From NCBI GenBank assembly GCA_934590505.1, contig CAKTPC010000136.1, forward strand, positions 1 through 5,322: a DNA stretch of 5,322 nt, in the 5' to 3' direction. Positions 1 to 4,639 of the stretch are shown piece by piece (the first letter of the stretch is position 1; each line of letters opens with the position of its first letter). A program made the position numbers and the translations under genes. The notes under the pieces are model-generated. The model was not told the DNA's origin, made no database searches, and saw only the letters and a list, made by a program, of their open reading frames with translations. This stretch comes from an uncultured Oscillospiraceae bacterium (GTDB lineage Bacteria > Bacillota > Clostridia > Oscillospirales > Oscillospiraceae).

Positions 1-28
1 CTATAAAGCATCGCTTATCAACAATCAA
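1..28 (-). promoter_or_regulatory. Possible leftward promoter at the window edge
   Basis: Read on the minus strand, TTGATT (plus 23-28) is followed after 17 bases by TATAG (plus 1-5), with the sixth base of the -10 hexamer beyond the window. Candidate operator site 1 lies 4 bp upstream of the -35. A divergent gene to the left would fit but cannot be seen. AT-rich DNA produces such matches by chance, so confidence is low. Confidence 0.25.
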
Positions 29-32
29 CAAA

Positions 33-47
33 TTTCATATTGTGAAA
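33..47. promoter_or_regulatory. Candidate operator, TTTCA-N5-TGAAA (site 1)
   Basis: A perfect inverted repeat TTTCA-TATTG-TGAAA. The same architecture recurs perfectly at 2882-2896 and with one mismatch at 206-220. The right part extends into an 11-mer, GTGAAACTATT (42-52), repeated exactly at 2934-2944. IclR-family regulators bind short palindromes near their own gene, so the IclR-domain protein at 241-1791 is the natural candidate binder. That assignment is inference. The site lies far upstream of the regulator's promoter and just upstream of a possible leftward promoter. Confidence 0.5.
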
Positions 48-178
48 CTATTCAAAGCCCTTGATTTTACTGGACTTTTTTGTTTTTGTTTTCACAGCGA
101 TTATGCAATTCGTCAATTTCAATAAAAATCAGTGTTGATTTTTTACTGTATTGACCAGCCCTGCGGCAGCCGAACGCA

Positions 179-207
179 TTGACTTTTGCCAGCTAAAGCA
201 CTATATT
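179..207 (+). promoter_or_regulatory. Sigma70-type promoter of the IclR-AAC(3) gene
   Basis: The -35 box TTGACT (179-184, 5/6 to consensus) and -10 box TATATT (202-207, 5/6) are separated by exactly 17 bp. Transcription would start near 213-215, giving a 5' leader of roughly 26 nt before the ATG at 241. The imperfect operator copy at 206-220 overlaps the -10 end and the start point, a position typical of repression. Confidence 0.65.
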
Positions 208-220
208 TCATAATAAGAAA
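206..220. promoter_or_regulatory. Candidate autoregulatory operator (site 2)
   Basis: TTTCA-TAATA-AGAAA matches the TTTCA-N5-TGAAA pattern with a single mismatch in the right arm. It overlaps the predicted -10 hexamer and transcription start of the regulator's own gene. Many IclR-family proteins repress their own transcription. Autorepression here is inferred from position; the low-complexity AT context makes a chance match possible. Confidence 0.4.
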
Positions 221-240
221 CGCAAAGCGAGGATTCCGGA

Positions 241-1791
241 ATGATACAATCCGTAAAAAAAGCCATGGACATTCTTACCGTGCTTTCCGAAAACAGCGAC
301 GAGCCTATCATGCTCAGCGAGCTTGCGGAAAAGACCGGGCTGAACAAATCCACCTGCGCGCATATCGTCGATACGCTGTGCGAGTCGTTCTACGTAGAGA
401 GGGTATCCCGCAAGGAGGGTTACCGGCTCGGACCGTGGGCGTACATGCTCTCGCGCTACGGCGGCTATCACAGAACACTTATAAAGATATCCTCCTCGGT
501 CCTCAAATGGCTGCGCAAGCAGACCGGAGCCACGGTTTTTATCTCCGTTCTCTGCAACGGGCGGAAGTTCATTGTTTACCATATTGACGACGCCGGCATA
601 CTACCCATGAGCGACGGCTCGATCATCCAAGGCTATATCGAGACGACCGCAACGGGCCGCCTGCTGCTCGCGTATCAGGACACCGAGGCCTTTAACTATA
701 CCATCAACCGCCGCTGCAATGATCCGAACTATTCGCCCTTTGAGGTGACACCGGAGTTCCGGGAGGAGCTCAAGACCATACGCCAGAACGGATACTCATA
801 TGTGTCGGTCGATGTGCAGCACACCCAGTCCTACGCCTTCCGCGTGCTTGACGGGAACAAGACTGTCGCGGCGCTAGGCATACTCTACTCGAACGAGAAG
901 GACAGCCCCGAGTACCGGAGCATGGTGCTCAAGGCCGGACGCACCGCTGCAAATGAGATAAGCCGTCGGCTGTCGGCTCTGAGTGCGGACAAAGCGCAGG
1001 CCGATTCCATCGGCAAGGACAAGCTCGTGCATGATCTTCAGGCGCTCGGCGTCAAAAAAGGGATGAACATAATGGTGCACAGTTCGCTGAGCAAGCTCGG
1101 CAATATCGAGGGCGGGGCGGACACGGTCATTGATGCGCTCATGGAGGCCGTCGGCAGCAGCGGCACTATCCTGATGCCAGCCTTCAACCAGGGCAGGGCG
1201 TATTGGGCGGGCGAGATATTTGACCCGCGCAGCACACCGACAGTAAACGGCGCGATACCGGAACGCTTCAGAAAACGCGACGGCGTTCTGCGCAGCCTGA
1301 ACCCGACGCACTCCTTTGCCGCGTGGGGAAAAAACGCCGCGAGATATACCGCCGACCATCTTGAAAGCGGCTGCATGGGGGTGGACTCTCCGCTGCACCG
1401 GCTCATGCAGGACGGCGGCTACTGCCTTATGCTCGGCACGGACTTTGCCCGCAATACATTTCATCACGTCGTCGAGGTCTGCGAGAACGCCCCATGCCTG
1501 CGTCAGTTCGGCGAACGCTATGAGATCGTGCTGCCGGACGGCCGCCGCGGCACGGCGGACACCTGGTCATGGCGCGACGGCGAATGCCCGATAGACGATA
1601 CCGGCAGATACACGGAGGCCATGCGCTCGGTCGAGAAGCGCGGTTATGTGGGCAAGGCGTTATCACGGCTGTACCTGCTCAGCGACGCTTATCCTATTAT
1701 CCGCACGTGCCTGAAGAGCGGGATCGGCAATGTTCCCGGCTGCTCCGGCTGCTCCGTCCGCCCCCGAGTGAACGAGTATACGATAAAGTAA
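241..1791 (+). CDS. IclR-family regulator fused to AAC(3)-type N-acetyltransferase
   Basis: This 516-residue protein has two complete domains in one frame. Residues 1-245 form an IclR-type regulator. A winged helix-turn-helix occupies about 4-65, with LSELAEKTGLNKST and a recognition helix near 35-46. The effector domain at about 70-245 carries the family signature ETTATGRLLLAY and a YAFRVLDGNKTVAALGI stretch. A short linker (246-258) leads to an AAC(3)/Antibiotic_NAT domain at 259-516. Its hallmarks are VHSSLSKLG (279-287), FDPRSTPTVNGAIPE, NPTHS (354-358, with the family's conserved His357), and NTFHHVVE (405-412). Members of this fold transfer acetyl from acetyl-CoA to an amine of a small molecule such as an amino sugar. 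The C-terminus has a CxxC (Cys501, Cys504). The start is ATG 241, with GCGAGGA at 227-233 and a 7-nt gap. The product is probably a cytosolic DNA-binding protein controlling the neighbouring sugar-acid genes. The acetyltransferase substrate is unknown, and antibiotic resistance is not implied. Confidence 0.9.
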   Translation: MIQSVKKAMDILTVLSENSDEPIMLSELAEKTGLNKSTCAHIVDTLCESFYVERVSRKEGYRLGPWAYMLSRYGGYHRTLIKISSSVLKWLRKQTGATVFISVLCNGRKFIVYHIDDAGILPMSDGSIIQGYIETTATGRLLLAYQDTEAFNYTINRRCNDPNYSPFEVTPEFREELKTIRQNGYSYVSVDVQHTQSYAFRVLDGNKTVAALGILYSNEKDSPEYRSMVLKAGRTAANEISRRLSALSADKAQADSIGKDKLVHDLQALGVKKGMNIMVHSSLSKLGNIEGGADTVIDALMEAVGSSGTILMPAFNQGRAYWAGEIFDPRSTPTVNGAIPERFRKRDGVLRSLNPTHSFAAWGKNAARYTADHLESGCMGVDSPLHRLMQDGGYCLMLGTDFARNTFHHVVEVCENAPCLRQFGERYEIVLPDGRRGTADTWSWRDGECPIDDTGRYTEAMRSVEKRGYVGKALSRLYLLSDAYPIIRTCLKSGIGNVPGCSGCSVRPRVNEYTIK

Positions 1792-1796
1792 AAAAG

Positions 1797-1833
1797 CCCT
1801 GGGCACCGTGATACTGTCGGTGTCCAGGGTTTT
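1797..1833. terminator. Bidirectional intrinsic terminator
   Basis: Arms at 1797-1808 (CCCTGGGCACCG) and 1818-1829 (CGGTGTCCAGGG) pair over 12 bp with one G-U in RNA, around a 9-nt loop. On the plus strand TTTT follows (1830-1833). On the minus strand the stem is followed by C and then a run of six T. It sits just after the stop codon at 1789-1791 and 12 nt beyond the stop of the convergent lactonase gene, so it can end transcription from both sides. Confidence 0.85.
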
Positions 1834-1844
1834 ATGCTCAGCAC

Positions 1845-2810
1845 TTACTCAAGCGGCAGGATGCACCATACCCGCTTGAACTCGCTGACGGATACGGGTG
1901 CGCTTCCTATGGCACTATCACGCGGGAACACGCTCACGGTGTGCTCCTTTTCATCTGCACACAGCAGCCAGCGCCCGACGAAGTTGAACTCCCTGATATG
2001 CCCACCATTGCCGCAGCTTATGGACCCCGCGCGGCTGAGGTGTGCACCGTCGACGTCAAAGACGCAGATGCTGCCGCGCCCGCGGTTCGAGACATAGAGC
2101 CGCCTGCCGTCTCCGGAGATGCGTATCGCCGAAGCTGTGCAGCTATCATGGCTGCCTTCGGGGAGCACGGACTGCCTGTCGAGATACCGCAGCTCATTGC
2201 CGCAGCGCTCCAGCACCGCAGCCTCGCCCGTCAGCTCCAGCGAACAATAGGCATATTTCCCGTCCGGGGAAAAGACGATGTGCCTCGGCCCGCTGCCGGC
2301 CGGCATCACGGCAGCGCTGACGGTATCAAGCTCCTCTGTGCAGACATAGATGCGATCCGTCCCGAGATCGGCCACCGCGAGCAAGCCGCTGCCAGGGATG
2401 CGCGCGACGCAGTGAGGGTGGGAGCAGTCCTGCCTGCCCGACACAGGGCCAAAGCCGCTGTATGCCGCGACCCTGTCCGGCAGCAGAACGACCGACCCGC
2501 TCAGATAATTCGCGCAGTAAAGCCGGCCTTCGTCTGCAAGCAGAAACGCGGCTATCGAGCCGTGGGTCGGCTGAGGGCGGCTCATATTCGTAAGTTTCCC
2601 GTCCGGGAGGATATCAAAGCTAACCACTCCGCTCTGCTGCTGGAACGGTTCGCGCAGAACGGCGTACAGCTTTCCGCCGTCCATTGCGAGCCACGCACAG
2701 CCGGGGAGCGGACAGAAGTCCTCGGTGCTTATATTCCCCGCGCCGTCAATGGAGCAGAGGTATATTCCCCCCGCGCTGTCCTGAGACGCGAGATAAAACC
2801 TTTGCGGCAT
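1845..2810 (-). CDS. Beta-propeller lactonase (6-phosphogluconolactonase/YbhE-like)
   Basis: A 321-residue protein of the lactonase family (PF10282 type, seven-bladed beta-propeller), close to the 331 residues of E. coli Pgl. Family-like segments are HPHCVARIPGSGLLAVADLG (131-150), GPRHIVFSPDGKYAYCSLEL (174-193), ASAIRISGDGRRLYVSNRG (226-244), and GGHIREFNF followed by a last blade ending in VSVFPRD. Repeated blades of the type 'LYVSNR...ICVFDVDG' are evident. No signal peptide is seen, so it is probably cytosolic. Family members hydrolyse sugar lactones such as 6-phosphogluconolactone to the open acid. I prefer the ATG at 2808-2810 because AAAGGGGG (2817-2824) stands 6 nt upstream. A start 23 codons further up (2879) would place the protein start inside the divergent operator and promoter. 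It is divergent from the YcxB-UxuA-RraA operon and could open a lactone feeding the dehydratase. The exact substrate is not determinable. Confidence 0.85.
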   Translation of the reverse strand: MPQRFYLASQDSAGGIYLCSIDGAGNISTEDFCPLPGCAWLAMDGGKLYAVLREPFQQQSGVVSFDILPDGKLTNMSRPQPTHGSIAAFLLADEGRLYCANYLSGSVVLLPDRVAAYSGFGPVSGRQDCSHPHCVARIPGSGLLAVADLGTDRIYVCTEELDTVSAAVMPAGSGPRHIVFSPDGKYAYCSLELTGEAAVLERCGNELRYLDRQSVLPEGSHDSCTASAIRISGDGRRLYVSNRGRGSICVFDVDGAHLSRAGSISCGNGGHIREFNFVGRWLLCADEKEHTVSVFPRDSAIGSAPVSVSEFKRVWCILPLE

Positions 2811-2835
2811 ATCTATCCCCCTTTGTTTATTGAAA

Positions 2836-2866
2836 ATAGTATTATCTATTGCCGCGGTGTTGTCAA
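2836..2866 (-). promoter_or_regulatory. Leftward promoter of the lactonase gene
   Basis: On the minus strand a perfect -35 TTGACA is present (plus 2861-2866, read TGTCAA). Possible -10 hexamers are TAATAC (plus 2839-2844, spacer 16) or TACTAT (plus 2836-2841, spacer 19). The preferred -10 is uncertain. The palindrome at 2882-2896 begins 15 bp upstream of the -35, a usual position for an activator. Confidence 0.5.
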
Positions 2867-2881
2867 CCAAATTTTGCACTG

Positions 2882-2896
2882 TTTCACATGGTGAAA
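2882..2896. promoter_or_regulatory. Candidate operator in divergent promoter region (site 3)
   Basis: A perfect inverted repeat TTTCAC-ATG-GTGAAA, i.e. TTTCA-N5-TGAAA as at 33-47. Outer half-words TTTGCA (2873-2878) and TGCAAA (2898-2903) extend the near-symmetry, offset by one base. The centre (2889) lies almost equidistant from the two outward-facing TTGACA boxes at 2861-2866 and 2913-2918, so one bound dimer could control both directions. The IclR-domain protein encoded at 241-1791 is the inferred binder. Confidence 0.55.
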
Positions 2897-2912
2897 TTGC
2901 AAAGGAAATCTG

Positions 2913-2947
2913 TTGACAAAAAGCCGAACAGATGTGAAACTATTAAT
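2913..2947 (+). promoter_or_regulatory. Rightward promoter of the YcxB-UxuA-RraA operon
   Basis: A perfect -35 TTGACA (2913-2918) is followed by a weak -10 area. TATTAA at 2941-2946 is the best hexamer but lies 22 bp away; AACTAT at 2938-2943 has spacing 19 and only 3/6 matches. A strong -35 with poor -10 spacing suggests dependence on an activator. The word GTGAAACTATT (2934-2944), shared with the region at 42-52, covers the -10 area. Confidence 0.4.
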
Positions 2948-2976
2948 AAGCCCCAACATACGAAAGGAGAAGCGCT

Positions 2977-3543
2977 GTGGAAAAGTTTACCGCCGCGATG
3001 GTTCACGACAAGGATACTATCACAAAGCTGTCGGTGACACAATACAACTGCTTTGAATTTAAGAGCAAGCTTGTAAGAATAGTCATTGCCATCGCGCTTA
3101 TCGTCTATGGGCTTTACGCGAACCAGAGTATGTACACGCCGATGATCTGCCTGGTACTGGGCTGCATACTGATCGCCAATGTCAACCTCCGTCCGAGAGT
3201 CCGGGCAAACAAGATCATCGAGCAGATCGGCGGGCGTTTTCCGCGCTCGAGCTATTCATTCACGGACACCGGCTTTTCCGACGGCGGAGAGGGAAAGATG
3301 CTTCCTTACTTGCAGCTGATAAAGCTTGTCGAGGATCGCCGGTATATTTATCTGTATGTCAGCAGCCAGTCCGCGTACATGGTGGATAAGGCCAGTATAA
3401 ATGGCGGTACTGTCGATGAGTTCAAGACCTATCTCGCCGGCAAAACGAAGCTCAAGTGGACGCGGCCGGTGTCGCTGCTTACCTTCGGCATAAAGGATAT
3501 TATAAAACGGGACGACAGTTTTCAGGGGCCGCGGCTCGGCTGA
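2977..3543 (+). CDS. YcxB-like membrane protein
   Basis: This 188-residue protein resembles the YcxB-like family, whose function is unknown to me. A short cytosolic N-terminus is followed by two closely spaced hydrophobic helices at about 33-48 and 52-69 (IVIAIALIVYGLY; MICLVLGCILIANV) joined by a tight turn. Then comes a soluble domain of PH-like character at about 90-160, containing YSFTDTGF (93-100), the PYLQLIKLVEDRRYIYLYVS stretch (110-129) and DEFKTYLAGK (147-156). This pattern of hairpin anchor plus 'EDxxYIYLY...AYMVDK' is what identifies the family. The start is GTG 2977; AAAGGAG at 2963-2969 lies 7 nt upstream, and no upstream ATG has such a site. It is first in a probable operon with the dehydratase and RraA-like genes. 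Its role there is unclear: perhaps a membrane accessory protein, or a passenger. Confidence 0.75.
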   Translation: MEKFTAAMVHDKDTITKLSVTQYNCFEFKSKLVRIVIAIALIVYGLYANQSMYTPMICLVLGCILIANVNLRPRVRANKIIEQIGGRFPRSSYSFTDTGFSDGGEGKMLPYLQLIKLVEDRRYIYLYVSSQSAYMVDKASINGGTVDEFKTYLAGKTKLKWTRPVSLLTFGIKDIIKRDDSFQGPRLG

Positions 3544-3559
3544 GCTTCCGCCCTTATGA

Positions 3560-3572
3560 CCGGCAGCGCCGG
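3560..3572 (+). other. Small intergenic hairpin
   Basis: CCGGC-AGC-GCCGG forms a 5-bp perfect stem with a 3-nt loop between the YcxB-like stop and the next Shine-Dalgarno sequence (3577-3583). No T-run follows, so it is not a terminator. It might protect or separate parts of the mRNA, but it is short and could be chance. Confidence 0.35.
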
Positions 3573-3591
3573 ATACAAAGGAGAACCTAAA

Positions 3592-3654
3592 ATGAATGAC
3601 GCATATTTTGAAGGCATGGCAGCCCACGCTTCAGTGCCATGTGCGAGGATATGA
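3592..3654 (+). CDS. 20-codon leader ORF overlapping the dehydratase start
   Basis: ATG 3592 has an excellent ribosome binding site, AAAGGAGA at 3577-3584, and opens a 20-residue peptide (begins MNDAYFEGMAAH) ending at TGA 3652-3654. That stop overlaps an ATG of the next gene in an ATGA arrangement (3651-3654) and lies 2 nt before the ATG at 3657. It may be a translated leader coupling ribosomes to the dehydratase, or the stub of a lost or frameshifted gene. The peptide resembles nothing I know and shows no run of identical codons typical of attenuation. A 7-bp inverted repeat, CATGGCA/TGCCATG (3615-3621, 3635-3641), lies inside it. Confidence 0.45.
   Translation: MNDAYFEGMAAHASVPCARI
3615..3641 (+). 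promoter_or_regulatory. Hairpin inside leader ORF, next to the dehydratase RBS
   Basis: CATGGCA (3615-3621) and TGCCATG (3635-3641) are perfect complements separated by 13 nt, with one further G-U pair possible (3614 with 3642). The right arm ends 3 nt before the GAGGA ribosome binding site (3645-3649). Ribosomes on the leader ORF would melt it, so it could couple translation. Regulation is inference. Confidence 0.35.
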
Positions 3655-3656
3655 CC

Positions 3657-4610
3657 ATGCTGCTTACCGATTATTTCCGTTCGACGCCCGACGCAACATG
3701 GGAGTTTGCGCGTCAGTGCGGTGTAGAGCACGGCACGATACGTCTGCCGGAGGATGCGGAGTTTGACCCCGCCTGCCGTGAGCACTGGAGAAGCGTATAC
3801 AAACGCTTTACCGACCACGGCATCCGCCCCGTCGTGGTCGAGCCGATGCCGAACAGCCTGCATGAACATATAAAGGCCGGTGACGTGATGCGCGACGAGT
3901 GTATCGATAAGGTCATGAAAATGTTCGCCGTTATGGACGAGCTGGACGTGCGCACTATATGCTTCAACTTCATGGCGTATGTCGGCTGGACGCGCACCTC
4001 GAGAGAGCTTCCCGAGCGCGGCGGAGCAAAGGTCACGGGCTTCCGTCTTGCCGACTATGTCCCCGGCATCGCGCATATCACCGAGGCGGAGCTGTGGAAT
4101 AATTATACCTATTTCATCAAGGCCGTCCTGCCTGAAGCGGAGAAGCACGGGATAAAGCTCGCCCTGCACCCGGACGATCCGCCCATCGCGAAGCTGGGCG
4201 ATGTATCGCGCATCATGATCTCGGCGGAGAACATGGAAAGGGCCGTGCGCACCGTCGCCGACAGCCCAAGTCTCGGCCTCACCTTCTGCCAGGCCACATA
4301 CTACATGATGGGCGAGGATCTGTACAAGGTCATCCCGCGCCTTGCCGATAAGATAATGTTCGTTCATTTCAGAAACGCCGTCGGAACAAAGGAGAATTTC
4401 CGCGAGACCTTCCACGATAACGGCGAGCTGGACATGCCGCGTCTGCTCCGCCTTTACCGCGACTGCGGAGTCGATGAGCCTATCCGTGTCGACCATGTGC
4501 CGACGATGGCTGGGGAGACTGTACTCAACGCCGGCTATGACGCGCTTGGCCGCCTCTATGCGTTGGGCTACCTGCGCGGCATAATGGAGACCGTGGATAA
4601 GGAAATTTAA
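3657..4610 (+). CDS. UxuA/mannonate dehydratase-like sugar-acid dehydratase
   Basis: A 317-residue TIM-barrel protein of the mannonate dehydratase (UxuA) family, whose founding member dehydrates D-mannonate to 2-keto-3-deoxy-D-gluconate with Mn2+. Visible family motifs, numbered from this start, are HPDDPP (171-176), FCQATYYMMGED (Cys211), FVHFRN (His237) and DHVP (Asp279, His280), followed by a GRLYALGYLRGIME C-terminus. The His, Cys, His and Asp are the expected metal-site residues. It is clearly shorter than E. coli UxuA (about 394 residues), and the motif usually read RPDHVP is RVDHVP, so the substrate may differ from mannonate. I chose ATG 3657 because GCGAGGA (3643-3649) lies 7 nt upstream, the same arrangement as the regulator gene. 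ATGs at 3639 and 3651 are in frame, and 3639 would start ahead of the ribosome binding site. It follows the YcxB-like gene and precedes the RraA-like gene by 29 nt, so it is probably cotranscribed. Confidence 0.85.
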   Translation: MLLTDYFRSTPDATWEFARQCGVEHGTIRLPEDAEFDPACREHWRSVYKRFTDHGIRPVVVEPMPNSLHEHIKAGDVMRDECIDKVMKMFAVMDELDVRTICFNFMAYVGWTRTSRELPERGGAKVTGFRLADYVPGIAHITEAELWNNYTYFIKAVLPEAEKHGIKLALHPDDPPIAKLGDVSRIMISAENMERAVRTVADSPSLGLTFCQATYYMMGEDLYKVIPRLADKIMFVHFRNAVGTKENFRETFHDNGELDMPRLLRLYRDCGVDEPIRVDHVPTMAGETVLNAGYDALGRLYALGYLRGIMETVDKEI

Positions 4611-4639
4611 ATAAACAGTATATACGGAGGAAAACTTAC

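Larger units (their letters stand above)
1..240. other. AT-rich upstream regulatory region
   Basis: I see no credible coding sequence here. The region is markedly more AT-rich than the genes. It holds a perfect 15-bp inverted repeat at 33-47, an 8-bp-arm hairpin at 124-143 (arms AAAAATCA/TGATTTTT, loop GTGT), and two related words, TTGATTTTACTG at 61-72 and TTGATTTTTTACTG at 135-148. It also contains a sigma70-type promoter at 179-207 for the downstream regulator gene, and possibly a leftward promoter at 1-28 for a gene outside the window. Confidence 0.7.

Noticed and set aside
874..1467. Minus-strand ORF of 197 codons within the regulator fusion
   Set aside because: Shadow reading across the linker and AAC(3) domain. 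It has no family resemblance.
1015..1791. Reading the AAC(3) domain as an aminoglycoside resistance gene
   Set aside because: The family includes many chromosomal members not linked to resistance. Here the domain is the C-terminal half of a regulator in a sugar-acid locus, with no mobile element in the window.
2811..2879. Longer lactonase start, 23 codons upstream
   Set aside because: The extra residues are not lactonase-like, lie in AT-rich promoter DNA with a TTGACA box, and the internal ATG has a strong RBS at proper spacing.
1941..2894. Plus-strand ORF of 317 codons opposite the lactonase gene
   Set aside because: Antisense shadow. The minus-strand reading gives clear beta-propeller lactonase repeats, whereas this reading gives an Arg/Ala-rich sequence without recognisable domains and would run through the divergent control region.
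2882..2896. KdgR-type operator
   Set aside because: KdgR boxes, as I recall them, have the opposite arm order (TGAAA...TTTCA). The half-sites here are inverted relative to that, so I do not name it a KdgR box.
3639..3656. Earlier in-frame starts (3639, 3651) for the UxuA-like protein
   Set aside because: ATG 3639 lies upstream of the only nearby RBS and inside a hairpin arm; ATG 3651 is only one nucleotide from the GAGGA. ATG 3657 has ideal spacing. A start at 3651 through stop-start coupling remains possible.
3522..4496. Long minus-strand ORF of 324 codons opposite the UxuA-like gene
   Set aside because: It is the antisense shadow of a gene with unmistakable family motifs. It has no ribosome binding site of note and its translation resembles no protein family.
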